Positions 11,696 to 20,185 of a stretch of DNA of 64,000 bases are shown here, one piece after another. Every line of letters begins with the position of its first letter. Position 1 is the first letter of the stretch. Below the pieces are notes generated by a model. The model had not been told where the DNA came from. It saw only the letters and a list, made by a program, of their open reading frames with translations, and made no database searches. Made by a program: the position numbers and the translations under genes. Source of the stretch: Nocardioides solisilvae (GTDB taxonomy: Bacteria > Actinomycetota > Actinomycetes > Propionibacteriales > Nocardioidaceae); contig NZ_QHKX01000002.1 in the NCBI RefSeq assembly GCF_003194625.1, positions 682,001-746,000 of the forward strand, in the 5' to 3' direction.

Positions 11696-12649
11696 GTGCC
11701 TCCGACCGCCGAACCCCACCCCTTGGGCCACCAGCCGGGTTCCCACACCCTCGGCCCGCACGTGGTGGGCCTGCGCGTCGTGGTGCGCCGGCTGCTGCGG
11801 GGCGAGACCGGCCCCACGGGCGGACCCGCCTTCACCGACGTGCTGGGCACCTGCCGGCGCTGGGCGGACGGCCTCTGCGTGCTGGAGCGCGAGGACGGCA
11901 CCGTGGTCGAGGTCAGGGTCGCCGACATCGTCTCCGGCAAGCCCGTGCCGCCGCGCCCCTCGGTGCGGCACCGGGTCGGCGTCGGGGAGGCCGAGCGGCA
12001 CACGGCCTCGCTGTGGCCCGGCCTGGAGGTCGAGCCGCTCGGCGAGTGGGTGCTGCGCAGCGACCCCTCCCCCGTCGGCCGGCTGGTGAAGCGGGCCAAC
12101 TCGTGCCTCGCGGTGGGCGACCCCGGCCTGCCGCCAGACGCGGCGGCGGCCGCGGTGCGCGCCTTCTACGCCGCGCGCGACCGGCCGGCGCTGGTCCACG
12201 TCGAGCCCGGCTCGGCCCCGCACGCCGCGCTGCTCGACCAGGGCTGGCGCGAGGTCCCGGGCGGGGCGGCGTACCTGCTGCTCGCCTCGACCGCGCGGGC
12301 GCTGCGCCGGGCGCGCGAGGTCGCGGCGGCCGACGAGGTCGACCTGACCGGGACCGGGACCGGGACCGGGGTGACCGTGTCGGTCCGGTCCGCGGCCGGG
12401 GCGGAGGCGGCCCGCGGCGCCGCCGCCCTCGACGGCGACTGGCTCGGCGTGCACCGGCTCCACGTCGACCCCTCCGAGCGCCGGCGCGGGCTCGCCACCG
12501 CCGTGCTGGCGGCCCTCCTGGAGTGGGGCGCCGAGCAGGGCGCGACCACCGCCTGGCTGCACGTGGAGACGCAGAACGCCGCCGCCCTGGCGCTCTACGA
12601 GCGGCTCGGCTTCGCGGTGCACCACGAGATGACGTACCTGACGGCATGA
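11696..12649 (+). CDS. GNAT-family N-acetyltransferase
   Basis: 317 aa. The C-terminal half is a GNAT domain: HRLHVDPSERRRGLATAVL is the acetyl-CoA loop (motif A) and NAAALALYERLGF is motif B. The N-terminal ~95 residues form a small separate beta-rich domain (RVVVRRLL...VEVRVADIVSG) resembling an SH3-like barrel. A GTGTGTG stretch around residue 230 comes from a GACCGG-type micro-repeat in the DNA. GTG 11696 lies 6 nt after TAGTAT (11684-11689), a leaderless-type start, and diverges from fdxA. Acceptor substrate unknown. Confidence 0.82.
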   Translation: MPPTAEPHPLGHQPGSHTLGPHVVGLRVVVRRLLRGETGPTGGPAFTDVLGTCRRWADGLCVLEREDGTVVEVRVADIVSGKPVPPRPSVRHRVGVGEAERHTASLWPGLEVEPLGEWVLRSDPSPVGRLVKRANSCLAVGDPGLPPDAAAAAVRAFYAARDRPALVHVEPGSAPHAALLDQGWREVPGGAAYLLLASTARALRRAREVAAADEVDLTGTGTGTGVTVSVRSAAGAEAARGAAALDGDWLGVHRLHVDPSERRRGLATAVLAALLEWGAEQGATTAWLHVETQNAAALALYERLGFAVHHEMTYLTA

Positions 12650-12677
12650 GGGGACGCCCCCGGGGTACGCCTCCGGC

Positions 12678-13466
12678 ATGGGTGAGTCGCTGATCTTCGG
12701 CACGATCGCGTCCAGCGCGCTGGTCCTGGGCGCGCTCGCTGGCGGCTGGCTGAGGCTGCCCAAGGCCCTGCTGGCGGCGATGCTGGCCTTTGCCTCGGGC
12801 GCGCTGATCACGGCGCTGGCCTTCGAGCTCTTCGAGGACTCCTACGAGCAGGGCGGCCTGTGGCGCTCCGCGCTCGGGCTCCTCGTCGGCGCGGTCGTCT
12901 TCACCCTGCTCAGCCAGTGGCTGGACCGCCGCGCCGCCGCCGGAACCGCCGACGACGCGGACGCCGACCCCGGCAGCGCCAAGCTCGACACCGACGCGCC
13001 CGCGTCGGACTCCGCCACCTCCGCGGCCTCCCACAGCGGTGCCGCGGGCCTGGCGCTGCTGGCGGCCGTCACCCTCGACGGCGTCCCCGAGAACGTCGCC
13101 CTCGGGGTCTCCCTGGGCGAGGGCAGCGGTGGCCTCGCCCTGCTCGCGGCGATCTTCGTCTCCAACTTCCCCGAGGCGCTCGTCGGCAGCGCGTCCATGC
13201 GCGAGCAGGGCCGCTCCCAGGCCTTCGTGGTCGGGACCTGGGCGCTCTGCGCCGTGCTCCTGGCCGCCGCGGTGGTGGTCGGCGCGGGACCGCTGTCGAG
13301 CGCCGACCCGGAGACCCTCTCGCTGCCGCTCGCCTTCGCCGCCGGCGCGGTCCTGGCCTCCCTGGCCGACACGCTCATGCCCGAGGCCTACGAGAAGGGC
13401 GGACCCACGGTCGCGCTGGCCACCGCCGCCGGCTTCGTGCTCTCGTTCTTCCTCGCCACGCTCTGA
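12678..13466 (+). CDS. ZIP-family metal transporter
   Basis: A 262-aa integral membrane protein with about eight hydrophobic segments and a variable acidic/Ala-Ser loop at residues ~90-120. Two ZIP signatures are visible: LDGVPENVALGVSLG in TM4 and SNFPEALVGS in TM5, the helices that form the binuclear metal site. The first position, usually His, is Asp here. Family members import zinc or other divalent cations; the substrate is not predictable. It starts 28 bp after the GNAT gene and may be co-transcribed. Confidence 0.85.
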   Translation: MGESLIFGTIASSALVLGALAGGWLRLPKALLAAMLAFASGALITALAFELFEDSYEQGGLWRSALGLLVGAVVFTLLSQWLDRRAAAGTADDADADPGSAKLDTDAPASDSATSAASHSGAAGLALLAAVTLDGVPENVALGVSLGEGSGGLALLAAIFVSNFPEALVGSASMREQGRSQAFVVGTWALCAVLLAAAVVVGAGPLSSADPETLSLPLAFAAGAVLASLADTLMPEAYEKGGPTVALATAAGFVLSFFLATL

Positions 13467-13503
13467 GCGGCCCGTGCCGGCCCGCCCGGCTCACCCGCCC
13501 GGC

Positions 13504-15621
13504 TCACTCCTCGAGGAAGCCCGTCCCCCGCAGGGCCTGCCAGATCTCGTCGCGGTGCTCCTCGAGGTAGGACGCGGTGACGTGGTCGGCGTTGCGCCAG
13601 ACCACCTGCCCGCCGACGACCGGCCGGCACGTGGGGTGGTCAGGGCAGACGACGGGGTTGAGGTCGACCGTGGCCGCCGCCGCGCTCGACCCCGCGGCCA
13701 CCCGGTAGTAGCTGTCCGAGAGCGGGCGGTCCTGGGGCGGGACGACGACGCACTCCCCCTGCGTGCCGGCCCGGGCCAGGCAGTCGAGGGGGTCGGGGCC
13801 GTCGGGGCCCCAGCCGCCGGTGCCGATGATCCCCTTGACCATCACGGCCTTGGCGCCGGCCCGCTCGACCAGCCGGACGGTCCGGTCGACGGCGGTGGCG
13901 AAGGCGCCGGGGAGCTCCACCTCACGGCCCCGGTAGTCGACCAGGGCCTCGCCCACGCCGTCCCCCCGCGGGGCGTTGACCAGCACCACGACGTCGGCGT
14001 CGAGCTGCGGCAGGGTGCGCTGGTAGAAGCCGTCGCGCGATTCCAGGCACCGGTCCCGGTTGGCACCGCGGGCCTTGTCGCTGAGCAAGCCGTGCGGCCA
14101 CGGGCAGGCGGGGACGACGTTGGCCGAGAGCCGGAAGCCCCGCTCCCGGGCGAGCGTCGTGAAGGCGGGGGTGAGCATCCGGGCGTGGCTGTCCCCGACC
14201 AGCACCACGTGCGGGCCGTCCCCGTCGACGACGAGGCACGCCCCGGGGTCGTCGGGCTCGCAGCGGGTCACCGCCGGCCCCCGGTCCTTGCCGATCCTCC
14301 TGAAGTCGAGGCCCCTCGGCACCGGGCGGCGCAGCTGCTCGGCGAGCCGGTCGCCGCTCTCGGCGCGCTCGGAGACCACGGTCGTGGCCGCCGGCCGGGC
14401 CGTGGCCGCCAGCGCCGGCGTCCGGGCGCTCTCCAGCACGGGCGGCACGACGACCACGGCGGCGGCCACGGAGACGGCCAGGCCGGTGCCGACGACCGGC
14501 CAGTGCACGCGGTCGAGGGGCCTCCCCGTCCGGATCGGGGTCTCCAGGAAGTAGTGGGAGAACTGGGCGAGCCCGATGGTGAGGGGCACGGTGAGGGCGG
14601 CCACCACCAGCCCGGGGGCGTCGAGCAGGCGCTCGAGGACGACGATCACGGGCCAGTGCCACAGGTACATCCCGTAGGAGATCCTGCCCAGGAACGCCAT
14701 CGCCGGCAGCGCCAGGAAGCGGGCCACCGGGGCCGCCGGCGCCGTGTAGGCCCCGGCGACCAGCGCCAGCGAGACCACGGTCGCGAGCAGGTTGCGGTTG
14801 CTCACGCTCATGCCGACCAGCTCGGTGCCGAGGACGACGAACCCGAGCGCGCCGGCGGTCGCGAGCGCGGACCCGAGCCGGGGCCACGCGACCCGGCCGT
14901 CGGCGTCGCGGGAGAGGGCGTACTCGCGCAGCGCCACGGCGAGCGCCACCCCGGCCAGCAGCTGGAAGAGCCGGGTGTCCGTGCCGAAGTAGGCGCGCAT
15001 CGGGTCGACCCGGGCGTGCAGCACCTGGGCGGTCACGGAGGCCGCCATGAGCGCCCCGACCACCCCGAGCAGCACCCGGGGCCTGCTGCGGCCCCAGCGG
15101 TGCCACGCGATCACCAGCAGGGGGAAGAAGATGTAGTACTGCTCCTCCACCGACAGCGACCAGAAGTGCATGAACGGCGACTCGCGGATGTCGCCCGCGA
15201 AGTAGTCGGCGCCGTCGGCGATGAACTGCCAGTTGGCGAGGTAGAGCAGCGCCGACTGCGCCTGCCGCACCAGCTCGAACCGCTCCGGCTGGGAGGCGAG
15301 GAGCAGGAAGACGAGGCTGGTCCCGACGACGGTCGCGACCGCCGCCGGCAGCAGCCGCCGCACCCGGCGCGCGTAGTAGGCACCGAGGGCCAGTCGGCCC
15401 TTGGCGTCGACCTCGCGGAGCACCACGTTGGTGACGACGAAGCCCGACAGCACGAAGAACATGTCGAGCACGACGAAGCTCGACGAGAACCCCGTGACCT
15501 GGGCGTGGAAGAAGATGATGACGAGCGCCCCGGAGGCGCGCATCCCGTCCAGCTCGGGTCGGTAGGACCAGCGGGGCGGTCCCGGGTGGGCGGAACGTCG
15601 GTGAGTCGTCGGCAGGCTCAT
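13504..15621 (-). CDS. Acyltransferase-3 membrane protein with C-terminal SGNH domain (OafA-like)
   Basis: 705 aa. Residues ~15-400 are an OafA/YrhL-type acyltransferase with about ten membrane segments and the family motifs YRPELDGMRA and FFHAQ, plus SLSVEEQYYIFFP. A linker leads to an extracytoplasmic SGNH hydrolase-like domain beginning near VVLVGDSHARML (block I, with the nucleophile Ser) and ending with CPDHPTC...WRNADHVT near the C-terminus, where a catalytic Asp/His pair is expected. Such fusions O-acetylate cell-surface glycans. Upstream, TAGGGT lies 9 nt before the ATG with a G-run that could serve as ribosome site. Single gene, no partner glycosyltransferases nearby. Confidence 0.9.
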   Translation of the reverse strand: MSLPTTHRRSAHPGPPRWSYRPELDGMRASGALVIIFFHAQVTGFSSSFVVLDMFFVLSGFVVTNVVLREVDAKGRLALGAYYARRVRRLLPAAVATVVGTSLVFLLLASQPERFELVRQAQSALLYLANWQFIADGADYFAGDIRESPFMHFWSLSVEEQYYIFFPLLVIAWHRWGRSRPRVLLGVVGALMAASVTAQVLHARVDPMRAYFGTDTRLFQLLAGVALAVALREYALSRDADGRVAWPRLGSALATAGALGFVVLGTELVGMSVSNRNLLATVVSLALVAGAYTAPAAPVARFLALPAMAFLGRISYGMYLWHWPVIVVLERLLDAPGLVVAALTVPLTIGLAQFSHYFLETPIRTGRPLDRVHWPVVGTGLAVSVAAAVVVVPPVLESARTPALAATARPAATTVVSERAESGDRLAEQLRRPVPRGLDFRRIGKDRGPAVTRCEPDDPGACLVVDGDGPHVVLVGDSHARMLTPAFTTLARERGFRLSANVVPACPWPHGLLSDKARGANRDRCLESRDGFYQRTLPQLDADVVVLVNAPRGDGVGEALVDYRGREVELPGAFATAVDRTVRLVERAGAKAVMVKGIIGTGGWGPDGPDPLDCLARAGTQGECVVVPPQDRPLSDSYYRVAAGSSAAAATVDLNPVVCPDHPTCRPVVGGQVVWRNADHVTASYLEEHRDEIWQALRGTGFLEE

Positions 15622-15648
15622 CGCCCCCCGACCCTACGAGGCCGGTGG

Positions 15649-17412
15649 TCAGCCCTGCCCGGCGGGCGGCTTGCAGATCACCGTGTCCGACGGCGTGTAG
15701 GTGGTCGTGAAGGTCTCGGTCTTCACGACCTTCGCGCTCCCCGGGCGGCGGAAGATCCGCTTCACGTCGACGTCGAAGCCGCCGTACCCCGCGTTGGGGT
15801 AGCAGTCGGGGGTGGAGAGGGTGCGCGTCTCCGGCTGGGTGAAGGCGTAGCGGGGGCTGGTCGTGGAGTCGATGTCCCAGACCTTGGTCGACCACATCGA
15901 GACCGTGACCGCGCCCTGGCCGCCGGGGCTGCTCGGCGAGACCTTGGCGTCGATGAGCACCCCGTGGTCGGTGTCGTTGCGGAAGCGGAGGTCGATCGCG
16001 CCCCAGGCCACGGTCGCCTCGCGACCGACCGGGTAGCGGTCGATGTAGAAGGAGTGCGGCTTGTGCTCGACGTCCTCGAGGCCGGCGAAGAACATCGCGT
16101 TGAAGACGGTGGTGGCCATCTGGGAGACGCCGCCGCCGAGGTCCTCCTTGAAGATCCCGTTGGCGATGATGAACCCCTCGGTGAAGCCGTTCGCCCGGGT
16201 CCGCTCCCCGACCGTGTCGTTGAGCGAGAAGGTCTCACCCGGCTTGAGCACGGTCCCGTCGATCAGCTCGGCGGCCCGGCCCAGGTTGGTGTTGCGGTAG
16301 TCCGCGTGCGGGAAGTAGGTGGTGAAGGAGGAGACCTTCTCCTTGATGTTCAGCGCCTCGGCGTCGGCGGTCCGGAAGTCGGCGCGCGCCACCGTCGCGG
16401 TGACCGCGAGGTTGCGCTGGCCCGACGGGGCCGCCACCAGGTCGAGGAACGCGGCGTCGATCTCGGCCTGGTCGAAGCTCGCGCCCGGCTTGTCGGGGAC
16501 CACCTGCGGCCGGCCGTCGACCAGCGCGACGGTGGCGTCGACCGGCCCGCCGTCGCCGGCGAGCGCGTCGTCGACGACCTCGGCGAGCCGCTCGGTGTCC
16601 AGGGTCGGCTCGAGCGCCCCGTCGACCGGCTGCAGGGAGAGGGCCCGGGTGTACTGCGCCGGCGCCAGGGTGACGACCTGGTCGTCGAGCGTGAGCGTGA
16701 CCGGCTCCGCGACCGCCGGGTTGGCGAAGGAGGTGAGGGCCTCCTGCACGTCGGCCTCGTCGATCTCGGGCTCCAGGTCGACCACGTCCAGCTCGGCGCG
16801 CGGCTCCTCGGAGAGGTACGCCGCGACGAGGGCGTCGCGGGCCTGCTCGCGCTCGATCCCCTCGCCGATCCGCGGCGAGCGGGTCCGCACCTCCCCGTCG
16901 ACGAGCCGCACCGCGCCCTCGCGGGGCGGCGTCCCGAGCTCGTCCTGGACGGAGTCGAGCAGCGTCGTCATCGCCGTCTCGTCGACCTGGACGACCGCGT
17001 CGAGGTCGTCGCCCCCGGTGTAGTAGTCCCAGAGCCGGGCGGGCGACCACGAGTCGGTGCCGCCGGCCTCGGCGACCGAGGCCTCGTGGTCGACCGAGAG
17101 GCCGGCCTCGGCCGGGGTGACGCTGCGCTCCTGCCCGTCGACGACCACGGTCAGCGGGGCCCGCTCGCGCTCGGCCAGCCCGCGCTCGAGCGCACGGGCG
17201 GCGTCGGCCTGCGAGCGGCCGCCGATCTCCACGCCCTCGACCGTGGTGCCGCGGGGCACCTTGTCGCCGGCGACCTGGTGCGCGGCGGCGTACCCCGCCC
17301 CGGCCAGCAGCACCAGCCCGAGGAGCAGGAGGACGACGACGCGGCCGCCGGCCTTCTCCGCGGTCGGGTCGGCCTCGGCGACGTCGGGGGGCGTGGCGTT
17401 GGACTGGGGCAC
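15649..17412 (-). CDS. VanW-family protein with peptidoglycan-binding-like repeats
   Basis: 587 aa: a short cytoplasmic N-terminus, one membrane anchor (VVVLLLLGLVLLAGAGYAAA), two domains of the PG_binding_4 (PF12229) type at ~50-300, then a VanW domain around 370-500 with GETFSLNDTVGERT, GGGVSQMATTVFNAMFFAGL and PVGREATVAWG. It is probably anchored outside the membrane at the cell wall; the biochemical role of VanW is unknown. GTG 17412 has TAGACT 6 nt upstream, and that TAG is also the stop codon of the preceding small membrane gene. Confidence 0.9.
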   Translation of the reverse strand: MPQSNATPPDVAEADPTAEKAGGRVVVLLLLGLVLLAGAGYAAAHQVAGDKVPRGTTVEGVEIGGRSQADAARALERGLAERERAPLTVVVDGQERSVTPAEAGLSVDHEASVAEAGGTDSWSPARLWDYYTGGDDLDAVVQVDETAMTTLLDSVQDELGTPPREGAVRLVDGEVRTRSPRIGEGIEREQARDALVAAYLSEEPRAELDVVDLEPEIDEADVQEALTSFANPAVAEPVTLTLDDQVVTLAPAQYTRALSLQPVDGALEPTLDTERLAEVVDDALAGDGGPVDATVALVDGRPQVVPDKPGASFDQAEIDAAFLDLVAAPSGQRNLAVTATVARADFRTADAEALNIKEKVSSFTTYFPHADYRNTNLGRAAELIDGTVLKPGETFSLNDTVGERTRANGFTEGFIIANGIFKEDLGGGVSQMATTVFNAMFFAGLEDVEHKPHSFYIDRYPVGREATVAWGAIDLRFRNDTDHGVLIDAKVSPSSPGGQGAVTVSMWSTKVWDIDSTTSPRYAFTQPETRTLSTPDCYPNAGYGGFDVDVKRIFRRPGSAKVVKTETFTTTYTPSDTVICKPPAGQG

Positions 17413-17421
17413 CCGGCGAGT

Positions 17422-17775
17422 CTAGGAGGCTCCGCCCAGTTCGCCACGATTCCGGCCGCGGCGTGGCAGCGTGCCGATCCCCCACACCGCAGCCAGCAGG
17501 CCGCTGGCCAGCACGCCGTACCCCTGGGCCGTCCCGGCCACCAGGAAGTCGCCCTCTGGCCGCGGCGCCAAAGCCCATCCGAGGACGGCCACCCAGCCCG
17601 CCGCGAACGCCAGCCGCGCCCACCACCCGGGCGGGAGGGCGACCAGCGCCGCGACCAGCAGGGCCCACGTGAGCGCCAGACCCCACCAGCGCCCGTGCAC
17701 CAGGACGCCCCCCAGGGCGGCGAGGGCACCGAGCAGCAGGAGGAGGACCGCGGCGGCCGCGCGACGCACCGTCAC
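17422..17775 (-). CDS. Small four-helix membrane protein (DUF6113-like)
   Basis: 117 aa with four hydrophobic segments and a basic N-terminus and C-terminus. It starts at GTG 17775, 7 nt after the mshB stop. A small membrane protein directly after mshB is a recurrent actinobacterial arrangement, usually annotated DUF6113; membership here is inferred from context and topology. Its TAG stop (17422-17424) doubles as part of the vanW -10 element. Confidence 0.7.
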   Translation of the reverse strand: MTVRRAAAAVLLLLLGALAALGGVLVHGRWWGLALTWALLVAALVALPPGWWARLAFAAGWVAVLGWALAPRPEGDFLVAGTAQGYGVLASGLLAAVWGIGTLPRRGRNRGELGGAS

Positions 17776-17782
17776 GGGCGGG

Positions 17783-18706
17783 TCACTGGCCCGAGGGGAG
17801 GCCGGCGAAGAGGTCGTCCTCCAGGCCGTCGGGGCCCAGCGGCCCGGGCGTGCCCTTGGCGAGCCGGTAGTGCTCGACGCCGAAGGCCGCCGCCCCGACG
17901 TTGTTGGAGAGCGCGAAGAAGGGCCCGTCGGTGGTGATCTGCGTGGCGTGCGCGCGCAGGGCGTCCATCTTGGCGCCGACGAAGTCGCTGGCGTCGACGG
18001 CCGCGGAGAGGTCCTCGTCGGGGCGGGCGAAGGGCATCGGGCCGTCGGGGTCGATCCCCTCGAAGGTGGTCGTGTCGCCCGCCGCGCGCAACGCCCGCAG
18101 CCCCTCGCGCATCCGCGACTCCGACATCGCGCTCCAGTAGACCTTGGCGACGTCGTGGGCCGGGCCGAGGTCGCGGCGGTACGACGGCACCGCAGCCAGC
18201 GCGACGGCGTAGGTGGCGACGCGGTGGGCCTGGACGTGGTCGGGGTGGCCGTAGCCGCCGAACTGGTCGTAGGTCACCAGCACCTGGGGGCGCACCTCGC
18301 GGACGACGGCCACCAGGTGGTCGGCGGCCTCGGTGAGGTCGGCGCGCCAGAAGGCGTTCTCGTGCACCTCGTCGGCGGCCACCGCGTGGCCGTCGGCGTG
18401 CCACTTCATGCCCGAGTCGCGGTAGGTGCCGAAGCCGCCGAGGAACCTGTGGTCGGTCACCCCGAGGGCCTTCATCGCGGCCGCCAGCTCGCCGCGGCGG
18501 TGCTCGCCGAGCCCGTCCTCGCGGTCGGCCGCGAGGTGCTCGAGCTCGGGGACCAGGATCTCGCCCTGCTCGCCCGCGGTGCAGGTGACCAGGGTGACGC
18601 CGCGTCCCTGCGCGACGTACTTCGCCATGGTCGCGCCGTTGCCGATGGACTCGTCGTCGGGGTGGGCGTGGACGAGCAGGATGCGCTGGTCGGGCTGGGG
18701 GCTCAT
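17783..18706 (-). CDS. mshB: Mycothiol biosynthesis deacetylase MshB
   Basis: Zinc-dependent LmbE/PIG-L-family enzyme removing the acetyl group from GlcNAc-inositol, step 3 of mycothiol synthesis, in the cytosol. 307 aa. Zinc ligands are visible as HAHPDDES (His15 and Asp18) and [12 protein letters not shown]; the family's YDQFGGYG loop is intact. ATG 18706 has TAGGCT 8 nt upstream (18715-18720), overlapping the stop of the previous gene. Presence of mshB marks the host as a mycothiol-producing actinobacterium. Confidence 0.95.
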   Translation of the reverse strand: MSPQPDQRILLVHAHPDDESIGNGATMAKYVAQGRGVTLVTCTAGEQGEILVPELEHLAADREDGLGEHRRGELAAAMKALGVTDHRFLGGFGTYRDSGMKWHADGHAVAADEVHENAFWRADLTEAADHLVAVVREVRPQVLVTYDQFGGYGHPDHVQAHRVATYAVALAAVPSYRRDLGPAHDVAKVYWSAMSESRMREGLRALRAAGDTTTFEGIDPDGPMPFARPDEDLSAAVDASDFVGAKMDALRAHATQITTDGPFFALSNNVGAAAFGVEHYRLAKGTPGPLGPDGLEDDLFAGLPSGQ

Positions 18707-18717
18707 GGTCGACCAGC

Positions 18718-19050
18718 CTAGTCAGCGGCCGGGCGCCGGCCCTCCGCGCGGTCGTCCAGGAGGTCTGGGCGCTTCACCCGGCGGGGCCCGTCCGGCAGCG
18801 GCGGCGCGGCCGGGGGCGCGACGGCGCCGCCCCCGTCGCCGGCCTCCTCGTCGAGCCAGCCGTCGTGCTCCTCGACCAGCATCTCGAGCACGGGGACGGG
18901 GGCGTCGCTGAGCAGGGCCCACGGGTGGTCCTCGTCGTCGTCCTCCCCCGCGAGGCGCTCCCGCTCCAGCGTCGCCGACCAGCCGTCGCGCTCGAGCCGC
19001 GCGAGGACGGCGCGCGCGTCGTCCTCGTCGTAGAAGATCGCCCGCGCCAC
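18718..19050 (-). CDS. Small acidic hypothetical protein
   Basis: 110 aa from GTG 19050. The N-terminal half is acidic and looks folded ([23 protein letters not shown]), followed by a Gly/Ala/Pro-rich linker and a basic tail. No family is recognised. It lies between an oxidoreductase and mshB on the same strand, and its TAG stop is the first half of the mshB -10 hexamer. Confidence 0.65.
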   Translation of the reverse strand: MARAIFYDEDDARAVLARLERDGWSATLERERLAGEDDDEDHPWALLSDAPVPVLEMLVEEHDGWLDEEAGDGGGAVAPPAAPPLPDGPRRVKRPDLLDDRAEGRRPAAD

Positions 19051-19090
19051 CGTGGCCTCCCGGTCCCGTGCCTGAGCCTGCGCGTCCGCG

Positions 19091-20161
19091 CTACGCCTGC
19101 GTCGGGTCGTCGCCGACCTGGACGAGGGTCTTGCCGAAGTTGCGGCCCGAGAGCATGCCGCGGAAGGCCTCGGGGGCGTTCTCGAGGCCGCGGGCCACGT
19201 GCTCGCGGTAGCGGACCGAGCCGTCGGCCACCCAGGCGGCCATCTCGCGCTGGAAGTCGGCCTCGTGCTCGGCGACGAACTCGTCCTGGATGAAGCCGCG
19301 CACGGTGAGGCTGAGGGTGAGCACCTTGTTCATGAAGCCGGGGAGCCGGTCCGGGCCCTCGGGGGCGGAGGTGGCGTTGTAGTTGGCCACGAGCCCGCAG
19401 ACCGGGATCCGGGCGAACTTGTTGAGCCGGCGCGCGACGGCCTCGAAGACCGGCCCGCCGACGTTCTCGAAGTAGACGTCGATCCCGTCGGGGGTGGCGG
19501 CGGCGAGGTCCTCGCGGAAGGTGGGCGAGCGGTGGTCGACGGCGGCGTCGAAGCCGAGCTCCTCGGTGAGGGCGCGACACTTCTCCTCCCCGCCAGCGAT
19601 GCCGACGGCCCGGGCGCCCTTGACCTTCGCGACCTGACCGACCGCCGAGCCGACAGGGCCGGTGGCGGCCGCGACGACGACGGTCTCGCCCGGCTGCGGA
19701 CGGCCGATCTGCAGCAGGCCGGCGTACGCCGTGAAGCCGGGCATGCCGAGCACGCCGACGGCCGTGGAGATCGGGGCCGCGGCGGGGTCGATCGAGCGCA
19801 TGTGGCGGGCGTCGACGACCGCGTGGGTCTGCCAGCCGGTGTAGGCGAGGACCAGGTCGCCCGGCGCGCGGCGCTCGGAGCGCGACTCGACGACCTCGCA
19901 GACGGTCGCGCCCTGCATCACGTCGCCGACCTGCCAGGGGGCGGCGTAGGACTTGGCGTCGCTCATCCGACCGCGCATGTAGGGGTCGAGGGAGAGGTAG
20001 ACGGTGCGCAGCAGCACCTGGCCCTCGGCGAGCTCGGGCAGGTCGGTCTCGACGAGCTCGAAGACCGAGTCGTCGGGCTCGCCCACCGGACGGGCGGCCA
20101 TCCGCACCTGGGTGCTGCGGGCGGGACGGCTGGACGTGGCGTTGTCAGGAGTCTGGGTCAC
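19091..20161 (-). CDS. NADP-dependent MDR-family oxidoreductase (CurA/LTB4DH-like)
   Basis: 356 aa medium-chain reductase lacking the zinc ligands of alcohol dehydrogenases. Seen: the N-terminal catalytic region with YLSLDPYMRGRMSD, the nucleotide-binding loop AAATGPVGSAVGQVAK, and FENVGGPVFEAV, all typical of the leukotriene B4 dehydrogenase/curcumin reductase subgroup that reduces alkenal/enone double bonds with NADPH. GTG 20161 has TAGTCT 7 nt upstream (20169-20174). The physiological substrate is not indicated; no operon partner. Confidence 0.9.
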   Translation of the reverse strand: MTQTPDNATSSRPARSTQVRMAARPVGEPDDSVFELVETDLPELAEGQVLLRTVYLSLDPYMRGRMSDAKSYAAPWQVGDVMQGATVCEVVESRSERRAPGDLVLAYTGWQTHAVVDARHMRSIDPAAAPISTAVGVLGMPGFTAYAGLLQIGRPQPGETVVVAAATGPVGSAVGQVAKVKGARAVGIAGGEEKCRALTEELGFDAAVDHRSPTFREDLAAATPDGIDVYFENVGGPVFEAVARRLNKFARIPVCGLVANYNATSAPEGPDRLPGFMNKVLTLSLTVRGFIQDEFVAEHEADFQREMAAWVADGSVRYREHVARGLENAPEAFRGMLSGRNFGKTLVQVGDDPTQA

Positions 20162-20185
20162 GGCCCCGAGACTACGGTGGCGGGC
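20162..20185. promoter_or_regulatory. Divergent leaderless promoters with overlapping -10 elements
   Basis: Only 24 bp separate a leftward GTG from a rightward ATG. The leftward -10 TAGTCT occupies 20169-20174 and the rightward -10 TACGGT occupies 20173-20178, sharing 2 bp. Each is 7 nt from its start codon. Both promoters cannot be bound by RNA polymerase at the same time, and each -35 region must lie inside the other gene. Confidence 0.65.

Noticed and set aside
12350-12372. Micro-repeat of GACCGG in the GNAT gene as a phase-variation tract
   Set aside because: The unit is 6 bp, so changes keep the frame; it only lengthens a Gly-Thr linker.
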